Positions 43,448-53,918 are shown, counted from the stretch's first letter. The stretch: 64,000 nt of DNA from VAZQ01 sp034669045 (GCA_034669045.1 JAXDOD010000080.1:1-64000), one strand, 5' to 3'. Made by a program: numbers and translations. The notes: a model not told the origin generated them from the letters alone.

Positions 43448-44698
43448 ATGCAGCAACTCCAATCCGCGCTGGGCATCGCCGCCTTCCTGGCCTTCGCCTT
43501 CGCCCTCAGTGAAAACCGCCGCGCCGTGTCGTGGAAGCAGGCGGTGGTCGGGCTCGCCGCCACCGTCCTGATCGCGCTCCTCTTCCTCAAGGTGCCGCAG
43601 GTCGCGCGTGCCTTCGGTGCCATCAACGACGTCATCGGCGCGATCGCGGCCGCCACCAGGGCCGGCACCTCGTTCGTGTTCGGCTACCTGGGCGGCGGCC
43701 CCCTGCCCTACGACATCAAGGCGCCCGGCGCGGATTTCATCCTGGCGCTGCAGGCCTTGCCGGTAATCCTGGTGATGAGCGTGCTCACCACGCTGCTGTT
43801 CTATTGGCACGTGCTGCCCCCCGTGGTGCGCGGCTTCGCATGGCTGCTGGAGCGCACGCTCGGCGTCGGAGGCGCGGTGGGTCTTTCGACTGCGGCGAAC
43901 ATCTTCCTCGGCATGGTCGAGGCGCCGCTGTTCATCCGGCCCTATCTCGCCCGCCTCACGCGCAGCGAGCTGTTCATCGTGATGACCGGCGGCATGGCCG
44001 GCATCGCCGGTTCGGTGCTGGTGCTCTATGCGGCGATGCTCGGTCCTCTGATCGCCGATGCGCCGGCGCACCTCGTGATCGCCTCGGTGCTGGGCGCGCC
44101 GGCCGCGATCCTGATCAGCCTGATCATGGTGCCCGAGACCGCAGACCGGCAGACCGCCGGCGTCCTGGTCGACCCGGATCCGGTCGCCTCGAGCATCATG
44201 GACGCGATCGTCAAAGGCACTGCTGCGGGGCTCGAGCTGCTCCTCAACATCTGCGCGATGCTGGTCGTGCTGGTGGCGCTGGTGCATCTTTCCAACGCGA
44301 TCCTCGGACTCTTGCCGACCATCGCCGGGGCGCCGGTCTCGCTCGAGCGCATGCTCGGCGTCCTGATGGCGCCGGTATGCTGGCTGATGGGGCTGCCGTG
44401 GGACCAGGCGGTGCGGGCGGGCGCCCTCATGGGCGTCAAGACCGTGCTCAACGAGCTGATCGCCTATGTGGAATTCGCCAAGCTTCCGCCCGACGCGCTC
44501 GACCCGCGCTCGCGCCTGATCATGCTCTACGCGCTCTGCGGCTTCGCCAATTTCGGCTCGCTCGGGATCATGATCGGCGGACTTGCCACCATGGCGCCGG
44601 AGCGGCGCGCCGACGTGATCTCGCTCGGCTGGAAATCGATCGTGTCGGGCACTCTCACGACCTGCCTCCTGGGCGCGATCGTGGGCGTGCTGAGCTGA
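43448..44698 (+). CDS. Nucleoside transporter-like (CNT/NupC or YjiH-type) membrane protein
   Basis: 416 residues from the ATG at 43448, with about ten hydrophobic helices. Motifs of the concentrative nucleoside transporter / nucleoside-recognition (Gate) fold: GLSTAANIFLGMVEAPLFIRPYL, MTGGMAGIAGSVLVLYAAM, GALMGVKTVLNELIAYVEF and YALCGFANFGSLGIMIGG, all of which occur in NupC-type proteins. Proton- or sodium-coupled uptake of nucleosides is expected. It follows the repeat cassette and stands alone; the region before the ATG is non-coding repeat. Confidence 0.87.
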   Translation: MQQLQSALGIAAFLAFAFALSENRRAVSWKQAVVGLAATVLIALLFLKVPQVARAFGAINDVIGAIAAATRAGTSFVFGYLGGGPLPYDIKAPGADFILALQALPVILVMSVLTTLLFYWHVLPPVVRGFAWLLERTLGVGGAVGLSTAANIFLGMVEAPLFIRPYLARLTRSELFIVMTGGMAGIAGSVLVLYAAMLGPLIADAPAHLVIASVLGAPAAILISLIMVPETADRQTAGVLVDPDPVASSIMDAIVKGTAAGLELLLNICAMLVVLVALVHLSNAILGLLPTIAGAPVSLERMLGVLMAPVCWLMGLPWDQAVRAGALMGVKTVLNELIAYVEFAKLPPDALDPRSRLIMLYALCGFANFGSLGIMIGGLATMAPERRADVISLGWKSIVSGTLTTCLLGAIVGVLS

Positions 44699-44738
44699 GC
44701 GCAGCGCGCTTGGTGCACCTTGGCTGAGCGCAGCGCGC

Positions 44739-45008
44739 TCAGTGCAGCTTGAACATCCCGTCGACGGCCCGGATCTCCGCCGGCTTGATCAGCCGAGCAT
44801 GGGCGACCGTCACCGAGTGCAGCGGTCCTTCCAGCTTCTCCAGCCAAAAGGAGAGAAAGCGATTGAGGGTGGGGAATTTGGGGCAGAGGTCGTAGTCCTG
44901 CCAGACATAGGTCTGCAGCAGGGAAGGATGATCGGGCAGCCGGTAAAGGATATGCGCAGTGGTGAGCCCGTAACCCTCAAGCTGGCGGCGGAAGTCTTTT
45001 GAAGCCAT
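44739..45008 (-). CDS. Usg family protein
   Basis: 89 residues from the ATG at 45008, behind GGAGG. Sequence features YGLTTAHILYRLPDHPSLLQ, FLSFWLEKLEGPLHSV and AEIRAVDGMFKLH identify the Usg family, a small soluble alphaproteobacterial protein of unknown role named for a position near a tryptophan-synthesis gene in other bacteria. It is divergent from groES, and the CIRCE element lies 194 bp upstream. Confidence 0.88.
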   Translation of the reverse strand: MASKDFRRQLEGYGLTTAHILYRLPDHPSLLQTYVWQDYDLCPKFPTLNRFLSFWLEKLEGPLHSVTVAHARLIKPAEIRAVDGMFKLH

Positions 45009-45201
45009 GATGTCCTCCATTCCGTCGGACAACAGTGTGTTGGAACCTAGGTTCCCATTGCAAGCCTGAAAGTTGAATAAACTGTTTAAAATCAAAGCAC
45101 TAGCAGCATCAGCCCGGGACTGCTGACAGCTCTGGCAACGGCCCGGCTTGCCAAGCTTGCGAGCCGATTCCAGAATAACTTCAATCATTTCGTGATTTTG
45201 C

Positions 45202-45226
45202 TAGCACTCAGACAAATAGAGTGCTA
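45202..45226. promoter_or_regulatory. CIRCE element upstream of groES
   Basis: TAGCACTC and GAGTGCTA, a perfect 8-bp inverted repeat separated by 9 bases: the consensus HrcA-binding operator. It lies 131 bp upstream of the groES ATG and predicts heat-shock derepression through HrcA. Confidence 0.95.
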
Positions 45227-45244
45227 AATGTTTGCCTCACCCCT

Positions 45245-45273
45245 CTTGCGGGGTAAATCTGGCCCGACTATGT
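45245..45273 (+). promoter_or_regulatory. Possible RpoH (sigma-32) promoter of groESL
   Basis: CTTG at 45245-45248 and ACTATGT at 45267-45273 are 18 bp apart, close to the alphaproteobacterial sigma-32 pattern (CTTG, then CYTATNT). Downstream of the CIRCE and 80 bp from groES. A moderate match only. Confidence 0.4.
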
Positions 45274-45356
45274 CGCGGCCAGACGTGTTGCCGGGAGCAA
45301 CCCCCGGCAGGCGTTTTCCTCAAGCCCTGTCAGTTTCACAATCCAAGGAGGATTCC

Positions 45357-45674
45357 ATGAAATTTCGCCCGCTTCACGACCGTGTCGTCGTCAAGCGCAT
45401 CGATGCCGAAGCAAAGTCCGCTGGTGGCATCATTATCCCGGATACCGCGCAGGAAAAGCCGTCGCAGGGCGAGATCATCGCCGTCGGCCCTGGCGGTCGT
45501 GACGAGGCCGGCAAGCTCATCCCGATCGACGTGAAGGTCGGAGACCGCGTGCTGTTCGGCAAATGGTCGGGCACCGAGGTCAAGATCGACGGCCAGGAGC
45601 TCCTGATCATGAAGGAGTCCGACATCATGGGCGTGCTCGACGAGCCCGCCGCCGCCAAGAAGAAGGCCGCCTGA
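45357..45674 (+). CDS. groES: Co-chaperonin GroES
   Basis: 105 residues: KFRPLHDRVVVKRIDAEAKSAG, the mobile-loop region GGIIIPDTAQEKPSQGEI, and VKVGDRVLFGKWSGTEVK. It caps GroEL and closes the folding chamber. ATG at 45357 behind AAGGAGG. Upstream are a CIRCE operator and a possible sigma-32 promoter, so heat-shock control is expected. The C-terminus ends in AAAKKKAA, longer than enteric GroES. groEL follows after 144 bp. Confidence 0.97.
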   Translation: MKFRPLHDRVVVKRIDAEAKSAGGIIIPDTAQEKPSQGEIIAVGPGGRDEAGKLIPIDVKVGDRVLFGKWSGTEVKIDGQELLIMKESDIMGVLDEPAAAKKKAA

Positions 45675-45818
45675 CCACGGCTTCAATCCTCGTCCTGAGC
45701 AGGCCGCGCAGCGGCCGTCTCGAAGGACTGGGCGACAAATTCATGGGCCTCATCCTTGGCGACGCGGGCTTCGCCCGCTCCCCGGGATGAGGGTCGACAT
45801 CAAACGGAGTTGGAAAAC

Positions 45819-47450
<1,632 letters not shown>

Positions 47451-47475
47451 TCCAACCGCGCTCACGCAAAGAACG

Positions 47476-47510
47476 AAGGCCCGGGCGCAAGCCCGGGCCT
47501 TCGGCTTTTC
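47476..47510 (+). terminator. Intrinsic terminator of groESL
   Basis: An 11-bp perfect stem (47476-47486 with 47491-47501), GCAA loop, then CGGCTTTTC. Confidence 0.9.
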
Positions 47511-47723
47511 ATGAGGGGTGCAGGACAGCCGGCAGCCATCGGAGGCAGGCGTCTCGATCGCGGTGGTCGGTTTGCGGTGCCCTGAAAAAGCTAACGACCA
47601 CGAATGAGAAGGTGCGCGTACATCCGGCGTCACCCGCTGATCGTGGTCGTCACGGCCATGGAGCCTCGCGGCTCGACATCGCCTTATCACCCATATAAGC
47701 GGCCCATGTGACAACCGCAAGAC

Positions 47724-47762
47724 AGGCGATCCGCAGTGAGGCGATCCGCAGTCAGGCGATCG
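47724..47762. repeat. 15-bp tandem repeat
   Basis: AGGCGATCCGCAGTG is followed by AGGCGATCCGCAGTC and a third partial copy AGGCGATCG, in the otherwise empty 330 bp between groEL and slipin. No coding role is evident. Confidence 0.75.
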
Positions 47763-47797
47763 AAAGCCTGACACGACGGACCTTGCCCGAGAATGAA

Positions 47798-47819
47798 GGG
47801 CCGCCATCGCTGGCGGCCC
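47798..47819 (-). terminator. Probable terminator of the slipin gene
   Basis: An 8-bp stem GGGCCGCC / GGCGGCCC with a 6-nt loop lies 22 bp after the slipin stop on the minus strand, followed by TTCATTCTC. The T-run is poor. Confidence 0.5.
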
Positions 47820-47840
47820 TCCTCCGTCGTGTGGCCCGCA

Positions 47841-48992
47841 TCACGCCGTCTCGGGCGCCTTCAGGCGCACGAGCTTGTTGAGCAGCGCGTCGAGGCCCGC
47901 GCCCTCGCCGGCGTGGAGGTCGATGCGGCCGACCTTCTCCACCAGACGCTCGAGCGACTCGAACTCCTTGAGCCGAAGCAGCAGAGGGTTGTCCTCCATC
48001 AGCTTCGCGGTGTTGAGGAGCGAACGCGTGGCCGCCGTCTCCTCCTGGCGGCGGATCAGGTTGGCCTTGGCGGTACGCTCCGCCTCCACCACCTTGTTCA
48101 CGAGCTCGCGGATCTCGCCGGGAAGGATGACGTCCTTCACGCCGAGCTCCGTCACCTCGATGCCGGTCTCCGCGACGCGCTCGCGCACGAAGGCGCGAAG
48201 CTCCGCGTCGAGCGCGTTCTTGGCCGAGAGCACCTCGTCCAGCGTGCGCGAAGCGACCGCGTCGCGGATCGCGAACTGCACCAGCCGGTAGAGCCACTCG
48301 TCCACGTTCGCGACCGTCACGGCCGCGCGCTCCGGGTCCGCGATGCGGCGGAACGCCGTGAGCGTCACGCGCAGGGCGATGCGGTCCTTGGTCAGCATCT
48401 CCTGCGCCGTGATCTCCAGCGCCTGCGGACGCAGGTCGAGGCGCTTGACCTCGATCTTGCGGCCCGCCGTCCAGAACGCGTGCCGACCCGGCGCCAGCCG
48501 CTCGACCAGCCGGCCCTCGACCGTCAGCAGGCCCGCCTCGTGGTTCTCCACCACGTGCTCGGCGACCAGCGTGTTGCGCTCGCGCGCGACCATCGCGAGA
48601 TGGCGCGGCGAGACCTTCGGGTCGTTGGCGATGTCGATGCGTTCGACCTCGACCTTGGTCGCGACCGTCCAGAACACGCGCGTCTGCCACGGCGCCAGCA
48701 GATGCGTCGGCCGGCCGTCGAGGCTCACGATGGCGACCTCGTCGGCCCGCGTCTCGACCGGCAGGAACAGCGCCAGCGCGAGATCGGGCCGCGCCGCCTT
48801 GAGCACGGCGAAGCGATCCGCCGGGAATTCGGCGCGCACGACCTGGTGCGGCTCGACGCCGAGCTGCCGCATCGGGTCGAACAGCGTGTGGCGGCCGGGC
48901 TCGAGCACGCGCTCGTAGCGGCCGTTGCGCATGAGGAAGGCGCGCTCGCCGTCCTTCACCGTTACGCGCAGCGTGAACAGGTGCCGTTCCAT
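47841..48992 (-). CDS. Slipin / SPFH (band-7) family protein
   Basis: 383 residues from the ATG at 48992, behind AAGGAGA. The C-terminal two-thirds is SPFH: LDLRPQALEITAQEMLTKDRIALRV, VDEWLYRLVQFAIRDAVASRTLDE, FVRERVAETGIEVTELGVKDVILPGEIRE (parts of residues 210-320). The N-terminus carries two copies of a short beta unit (ERAFLMRNGRYERVLEPGRH and EAGLLTVEGRLVERLAPGRH). No transmembrane helix is obvious, so it is cytosolic or peripheral. Slipins of this type often accompany RtcB/RtcA RNA-repair genes; none is in the window, but two tRNA-like RNAs lie 350 bp upstream on the same strand. Confidence 0.9.
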   Translation of the reverse strand: MERHLFTLRVTVKDGERAFLMRNGRYERVLEPGRHTLFDPMRQLGVEPHQVVRAEFPADRFAVLKAARPDLALALFLPVETRADEVAIVSLDGRPTHLLAPWQTRVFWTVATKVEVERIDIANDPKVSPRHLAMVARERNTLVAEHVVENHEAGLLTVEGRLVERLAPGRHAFWTAGRKIEVKRLDLRPQALEITAQEMLTKDRIALRVTLTAFRRIADPERAAVTVANVDEWLYRLVQFAIRDAVASRTLDEVLSAKNALDAELRAFVRERVAETGIEVTELGVKDVILPGEIRELVNKVVEAERTAKANLIRRQEETAATRSLLNTAKLMEDNPLLLRLKEFESLERLVEKVGRIDLHAGEGAGLDALLNKLVRLKAPETA

Positions 48993-49343
48993 GGCACATC
49001 TCCTTCGTTGGCCCTCCGGCGGCGCCGGATGCCTGATTGCATTTGCGAGAACTGGGAGCCGGACGCGCGCCTCCCGGGACACCGGCGGGCCGCGGTTTCA
49101 GCCTGCGCTGACGGGAGGCGCACGCGTCCGTTCGCCGTGCGCGAGCACGGCGGCCGAACGGATTGCCTGACGTCAGCGCAAGCGGTATCCGCCGCGGCGC
49201 GGAGCAGGTCTCACGGTGTCGAGATGCGAGCGAGGAGCCTTTCGGCGCGACGACCGGACCGCGACTGAAGCACGCGTCCGGTCCCCTTCATTGGGCTATC
49301 AGCGTGGCAGGCTGATGGTGTCAGCTTTGCAGGCTGCACCGGA
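48993..49343 (-). other. Structured leader region between the tRNA-like RNAs and slipin
   Basis: About 350 bp with no convincing gene. It contains a strong inverted repeat at 49129-49161: an outer CCGTTCG / CGAACGG stem enclosing an inner CCGTGC / GCACGG hairpin. No sigma-54 type GG-N10-GC promoter was spotted by eye. It may be a long 5' leader or an unannotated RNA. Confidence 0.4.
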
Positions 49344-49414
49344 GCGTGGAGCGGGTATCGAACCCGCGACAGCATGATTAACAATCATGTGCTCTCCCTC
49401 TGAGCTATCCTCGC
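49344..49414 (-). tRNA. tRNA-Asn (GTT)-like gene, probably non-canonical
   Basis: A 71-nt cloverleaf: acceptor GCGAGGA / TCCACGC with one A-A mismatch at pair 4-69, D-arm GCTC / GAGC, anticodon stem CATGA / TCATG with loop TTGTTAA (anticodon GTT, Asn), 5-nt variable loop and T-arm GCGGG / CCCGC. No CCA is encoded; the discriminator is T where Asn tRNAs normally have G. That, the mismatch and the degenerate neighbour 5 nt away suggest a tRNA-like RNA rather than the housekeeping tRNA-Asn. Confidence 0.6.
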
Positions 49415-49419
49415 GTTCG

Positions 49420-49484
49420 CGAACCGACAGGATTCGAACCCGTGCCTCCGGGTTTCCCCGGCGCTCTCCATGAGCTACAGCTCG
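49420..49484 (-). ncRNA. tRNA mimic lacking an anticodon loop
   Basis: A 65-nt sequence folds exactly as a tRNA except for its anticodon arm: 7-bp acceptor CGAGCTG / CGGTTCG (two G-U pairs), TA linker, D-arm GCTC-ATGGA-GAGC, then a 5-bp hairpin CCGGG-GAAA-CCCGG in place of the anticodon arm, 4-nt variable loop and a canonical T-arm ACGGG-TTCGAAT-CCTGT. It cannot decode. Flanking bases can also extend the pairing (CGCGAA with TTCGCG). It may be a degenerate tRNA or a Y-RNA-type tRNA mimic linked to slipin. Confidence 0.6.
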
Positions 49485-49662
49485 ATCCTTCGTTTCGCGG
49501 AACACGGACACGCAGAGCGCACCGCGCCAGCCAGGTTTGAAAGCCAGGACACAAGGCGCCCCGAAGGAGCGCGGCGAGTAATGGGCAAGCAAGGCGGAAA
49601 AATGACCACGTGCGATCGTTACCGCGAATTAAGTTTACCGCGACCATGGCAGCGCAGCGAGC

Positions 49663-49786
49663 GTAGGGTGGGCAAAGGCGCGTAGCGCCGTGCCCACGCG
49701 GCAGCATGTAGCCCGCATGAGCGAAGCGAAATGCGGGATGAATACCGGGAGGGCGGCCCCGGATTCGCTTCGCTCATCCGGGCTAC
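49663..49786. repeat. Cluster of REP-like palindromic repeats
   Basis: Three parts: GTAGGGTGGGCAAAGGCGCG with its inverse (GCGCCGTGCCCAC) at 49663-49697, then GTAGCCCGCATGAGCGAAGC at 49708-49738, and its inverted partner ending TCATCCGGGCTAC at 49757-49786. The last type recurs at 58292-58322. Typical of dispersed rhizobial palindromes in gene-end regions. Confidence 0.75.
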
Positions 49787-49792
49787 GCGTAT

Positions 49793-51013
49793 TCACTCCG
49801 CCGGCTGCGCCGCGCGCGACAATTGCTTCTCCACGCCGTTGACCAGAACCGCGATCGCCGCGGTCCCGATCACGAAGCCGAACGCGATGACCGCGGTGGC
49901 GCCGAGCACGAGGTCGAAGCCGCCGCGCCCATAGAGCACCGCGATGATCGACACCGCCGCGCCGGACACCAGGAAGGTGAGGAAGTAGCGCACCGCAAAG
50001 ACGCGTCCGCGCCAGGCGTCCGCGGTATAGCGTGCGATCACCAGATCGTTGACGGTCACCTGCGCGTAGCAGGCCGCGACCGCGACCGACAGCGCGAGCA
50101 CCAGCATCGGCCCCCGCGCATAGACCACCCAGACCAGGCCCGCGAATTGCAGTACCGCGACGGTCGCAAACAGCAGATGCAGCGGGACGCGCTCGACCAG
50201 CCGCCCGATCGCGAGCTGCGCCACCGCTCCGCACATGAAAATGAGCGTCGCGATGCCGCCGACCGCAATCAGCGACACGTCGAGCCCGAGCCGCTCGTCC
50301 ACGATCTTCGGCAGCGATACCGTCGCGATGTGGAACACGAGGCCGGCCGAAAGCGCGATCAGGATGAAAACGGCAAAGATCGCCGCGGCGAGCCGGGGCG
50401 CGAGCGTCACGTCCGCCGCGGAGCCGCGTTTCGCGGCGGCGCGCCTATCGTCGACGACGAACACAAGATAGAGCACGCCGGTCGCGAGGCACACGATCGC
50501 CGGAACGTAGAACGCACCGCGCCACCCGAGCGCATGGACCAGCGCGGCCGTGATGCCGGCGGCGAGCGCGACGCCGAGATTGCCGCACACGCCGTTGAAC
50601 GCGAGCGAGCGCCCGCGCGAGGTCGCCTGCTCCAGCAGCATCGCGGTCCCGACCGGGTGGTAGATCGCCGCGAACATCCCGAGCGCCGTGAGCGCGACCG
50701 CAAGCATGACCAGATCGGGCGCCAGCGCCGCCGCCGCGAGCGCTAGGCCGCAGCCGAAATAGAACAGCGCCATCATGTTGCGCCGGCTCCAGTGGTCGCC
50801 GAGCCAGCCGGCCGGCAGCGAGAACACGCCGAAGGCGACGAAGGCGGGCGTGCCGAGCGCGATCAGTTCCGCATAGGTCCACTGATAGACCACGGCGAGC
50901 TCGATCACGACCGTCGCCAGGATCAGCATCACGTAGTGATCGAGCGCATGCGCCCAGTTGATGAAGCCGATCGAGATCCGCCGCGCGCGCGCGTCAGGCG
51001 ACAATGCGGACAT
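49793..51013 (-). CDS. MFS transporter
   Basis: 406 residues with about twelve membrane helices. The A-motif-like loop between helices 2 and 3 reads GWLGDHWSRRNMM, and AIYHPVGTAML is typical of the MFS group containing Fsr-like and sugar/drug exporters. The N-terminus (FINWAHALDHYVMLILATV) carries conserved His-Asp residues often seen in this fosmidomycin-resistance-like subfamily. Substrate unknown; probably an efflux or metabolite-proton antiporter. It follows the M1 peptidase gene by 83 bp on the same strand. Confidence 0.87.
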   Translation of the reverse strand: MSALSPDARARRISIGFINWAHALDHYVMLILATVVIELAVVYQWTYAELIALGTPAFVAFGVFSLPAGWLGDHWSRRNMMALFYFGCGLALAAAALAPDLVMLAVALTALGMFAAIYHPVGTAMLLEQATSRGRSLAFNGVCGNLGVALAAGITAALVHALGWRGAFYVPAIVCLATGVLYLVFVVDDRRAAAKRGSAADVTLAPRLAAAIFAVFILIALSAGLVFHIATVSLPKIVDERLGLDVSLIAVGGIATLIFMCGAVAQLAIGRLVERVPLHLLFATVAVLQFAGLVWVVYARGPMLVLALSVAVAACYAQVTVNDLVIARYTADAWRGRVFAVRYFLTFLVSGAAVSIIAVLYGRGGFDLVLGATAVIAFGFVIGTAAIAVLVNGVEKQLSRAAQPAE

Positions 51014-51096
51014 GCTGGTCCTGGGGTTCCCGGATGCGGCGACTGCCGGTCTTATACCGCCTCGCGGCGAACTTCACCAATGCCGGCACGGTGCGA

Positions 51097-53754
51097 TTAC
51101 CGGCCGTTGCGCCGCGCGATCCAGTCGTCAACCGCCGGCAACCCGCGTTCGATGAAATCCGCGTCCGCCAGGATCCGCTCCTGCGCGCGCGCCGCCGTGA
51201 TCCGGCTGCCGGAGGTTTCGTGCGCGGGGGCGAAATTCGCGAGTTCAGCGGCGCGCGCCGGGTCGGCGAACCCGCCGAGGAGGCCCGACGCGACGGTGTT
51301 GCGGTATGACGGACTCTGCTTCGCCGTGAGCGCGGCGAAATTTTCACGCACGAAGTCCCAGGCCAGCTCCCGGTGCGCGCCCGCCACCCAGCCAATGAGC
51401 GCAGGGATCATGCTGGTCGGCAGCTCGTCGGTGAGCGCGATCGCGAGGGTGTCGCGGGCAAGCGCCGGATCGCGGGCGCTGGCGAGCGCGGAATAGTAGC
51501 GCATGCGCTCGTCGGTATTGGTGGTCTTGCGGCCGAGCGCGAGCAGCATGTCATAGGTCGCGCGGTCCGCGGTGCGGCCGGCAAGATGGGTGACCGCCTC
51601 GCGCAGATCGGGCGTGAGCGAGGGCGGATCGCGCAGGAAGGCGGTGAACCGCCGCTTCGCTTCGGCGAGAACAGCCTCGTCGCCGAAATCGCCGAGCGCG
51701 CGGAGGAGCCGCGCGCGCAATAGCGTGCGGCTGCTTGCCTCGCCGGCGGAAGCCTGCCAGCCCAGCCCCGCGAACACCGGACCGAGCTTCGCGCGCGCAT
51801 AGGCCCGGAACGGCGCCCTGCCCGGCCGGCCGCGCTCGAGATGGTTGATGCGGGCGAAGGTGCGCAGCACCTGCTCCCAGATCGCGCGGTTGTCGTCGTG
51901 CGCGATATGATCGACGAGTTCGAAGAACGCTTGCGGCGCGCCCTGTGCGGATTCGACCAGCGCCCAGGAATCCGCGAGCAGGTTGATGCGGTCCGCCGGC
52001 GCCATGGTGCCGATCGCGCGAGCGAGCGCGGCCGCGCTGGCCGCGTCATAGCGCACCCGGTAATAGCCGACGTCGCCGAGGTTGAGCTTGACCGGCTCGC
52101 CGCAGCGCCCGGCCGCGATCTCCGCCTGTCCGTCCAGCAGCACGATCTCGGCGGGCTGCGCGGCCCGCAAGGGACCGAGCACGACCGGGACCCGCCAGCG
52201 CTGCCGCGCCGCATCCGGATCACGGACGGAAAACCGCTCCTGCCGCAAGGTGATGCGCTGCTCCTCGCCGGCGCAGGTCGCCTCCGCGACGACGAGCGGC
52301 ACGCCGGCCTGCTCGGTGTAGGCGGCCGCGACCGAGGCCACCGGCTTGCCGGAGGCTGTCTCGAGCGCGCCCCAGAGATCGGCGGTGGTCGCGCTGGAAT
52401 AGGCATGCCGCTGCATGTAGAGCCGGATGCCGGCGCGGAAAACGTCGGCGCCCAGATAGCTCTCCGCCATGCGGATCAGCGCCTGCCCCTTGCTGTAGGT
52501 GATGATGTCGAACACCGCCATGGCCTCGGTCTCGTTGGCGACCGGCTGCTGGACCGGATGGCTGGTGCGGCGCGAATCCTCGGCCATCGCCGCCTGCTTA
52601 GCTCCGCTGCTGTTGAGCCAGCTCTCCCATTCCGGATGCAGGTGCTCGGCCGCCTTGAGCTGCATCCAGCTCGCGAAGCCCTCGTTGAGCCAGAGGTTGT
52701 CCCACCAGGCGGTGGTCACCAGGTTGCCGAACCACTGATGCGCCATCTCGTGCGCGAGGATGATGAAGATGCCGCGCTGCGCATCGAGCGAGCTGGTGGC
52801 GGAATCGAACAGCAGCCGGCTCTCGAAGAAGGTGATGCCGCCCCAGTTCTCCATGGCGCCGCCGAAGCCGCCCGGAACCGCGATCAGGTCGAGCTTGGGC
52901 AGCGGATATTTCACGCCGAAATAGTCGTTGAAGTATTTCAGCAGGTTGCTCGCCTGCTCGAGCGCATAGCGGCCGTTGCCGCTCTTGCCGCGCGTGGCGA
53001 CGACGCCGATGCTCACGCCTTCCGCCTCGCCGCTGAGCCGTTCGAGTTCGCCGGCGGCGAGCACGAACAGGTAGCTCGACATTTTCGGCGTGCGCGCGAA
53101 CCATACGCGCTTGAGGCCGCCGCCGACCCCGGCCTCGCGCGCGACCGGCATGTTGGAGACGGCGAGGAAATTCTCCGGGACTGTGACCGCCAGATCGAAG
53201 CTGGCCTTGAACGCCGGTTCGTCCCAGGACGGAAAGATGCGACGCGCATCCGCCGGTTCGAGATGGCTGGAGATCATCCGCTTGCGGCCTTCCGCGGTGG
53301 GATAATCCACCATGAAGAGGCCGCGTCCGAACCGGTTGATCTGCGCGGAAAAGGCGATCTGGAGCTTGTGACGTCCGGCGGCGGCCTTGCCCGGGAACGT
53401 CAGCACCACGGTCTGCGCCGGCGCATCCACCGTGATGTCGCTCGCCGGCCCGATGCCCTCGATCGAGGCCGATGTGATGGCGATGCTCACCGCGTTGAGC
53501 ACCAGACGGTCGGTCGCCTCCAGCACCTCGATGTCGATCGTCTCCGATCCGATCAGCGCGAGCGTCTCGAGATCGGGTTTGAGGTCGAGCGCGTAATGGA
53601 TCGGCACCACCGTCTTCGGCAGTTTTCCCGGCGTCGCCGTGAACGAAAACGTGGGTTCGGCGGACGCGCCCGCCGTGAGCAGCGTCACCGCCAGCAGCCA
53701 CGCCGACAGCAGCGATGCCGACAGCCGTGCGGCGCGGTCGAAGATAGACGTCAT
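51097..53754 (-). CDS. Exported M1 family aminopeptidase
   Basis: 885 residues from the ATG at 53754, which gives a good signal peptide (LSASLLSAWLLAVTLLTAGASA). Domains: N-terminal beta-saddle (about 30-225), thermolysin-like catalytic domain with exopeptidase motif GGAMENWGG near 297 and zinc motif HEMAHQWF near 332 followed by NEGFA (second Glu ligand), a small beta domain and a C-terminal helical ERAP1-like domain (IWEQVLRTFARINHLERG). The family clips N-terminal residues from peptides; here in the periplasm. The frame extends 47 codons upstream without conservation. Divergent from bcsS. Confidence 0.93.
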   Translation of the reverse strand: MTSIFDRAARLSASLLSAWLLAVTLLTAGASAEPTFSFTATPGKLPKTVVPIHYALDLKPDLETLALIGSETIDIEVLEATDRLVLNAVSIAITSASIEGIGPASDITVDAPAQTVVLTFPGKAAAGRHKLQIAFSAQINRFGRGLFMVDYPTAEGRKRMISSHLEPADARRIFPSWDEPAFKASFDLAVTVPENFLAVSNMPVAREAGVGGGLKRVWFARTPKMSSYLFVLAAGELERLSGEAEGVSIGVVATRGKSGNGRYALEQASNLLKYFNDYFGVKYPLPKLDLIAVPGGFGGAMENWGGITFFESRLLFDSATSSLDAQRGIFIILAHEMAHQWFGNLVTTAWWDNLWLNEGFASWMQLKAAEHLHPEWESWLNSSGAKQAAMAEDSRRTSHPVQQPVANETEAMAVFDIITYSKGQALIRMAESYLGADVFRAGIRLYMQRHAYSSATTADLWGALETASGKPVASVAAAYTEQAGVPLVVAEATCAGEEQRITLRQERFSVRDPDAARQRWRVPVVLGPLRAAQPAEIVLLDGQAEIAAGRCGEPVKLNLGDVGYYRVRYDAASAAALARAIGTMAPADRINLLADSWALVESAQGAPQAFFELVDHIAHDDNRAIWEQVLRTFARINHLERGRPGRAPFRAYARAKLGPVFAGLGWQASAGEASSRTLLRARLLRALGDFGDEAVLAEAKRRFTAFLRDPPSLTPDLREAVTHLAGRTADRATYDMLLALGRKTTNTDERMRYYSALASARDPALARDTLAIALTDELPTSMIPALIGWVAGAHRELAWDFVRENFAALTAKQSPSYRNTVASGLLGGFADPARAAELANFAPAHETSGSRITAARAQERILADADFIERGLPAVDDWIARRNGR

Positions 53755-53918
53755 GGCATCACCGTTGCTGCTCGCGGGCAAATCGCCTGTGCCCGCCCAG
53801 ACACAATGCGCAGGAATTCCGGCGAAAAATAGAGCTTCCACTTGCGGTTGCGCGAACTGCCCGTTTCTATAGGACAGTCGTTCGGTCCTCGCCAAGTGCT
53901 TCTTCCCGGGGGCGTCCG

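Noticed and set aside
47724..47762. 15-bp tandem repeat as a CRISPR or replication iteron
   Set aside because: Fewer than three complete units, no spacers, no initiator gene nearby.
53755..53895. Upstream start of the M1 aminopeptidase
   Set aside because: Using it would bury the signal peptide 47 residues inside the protein; the ATG at 53754 restores a normal exported form.
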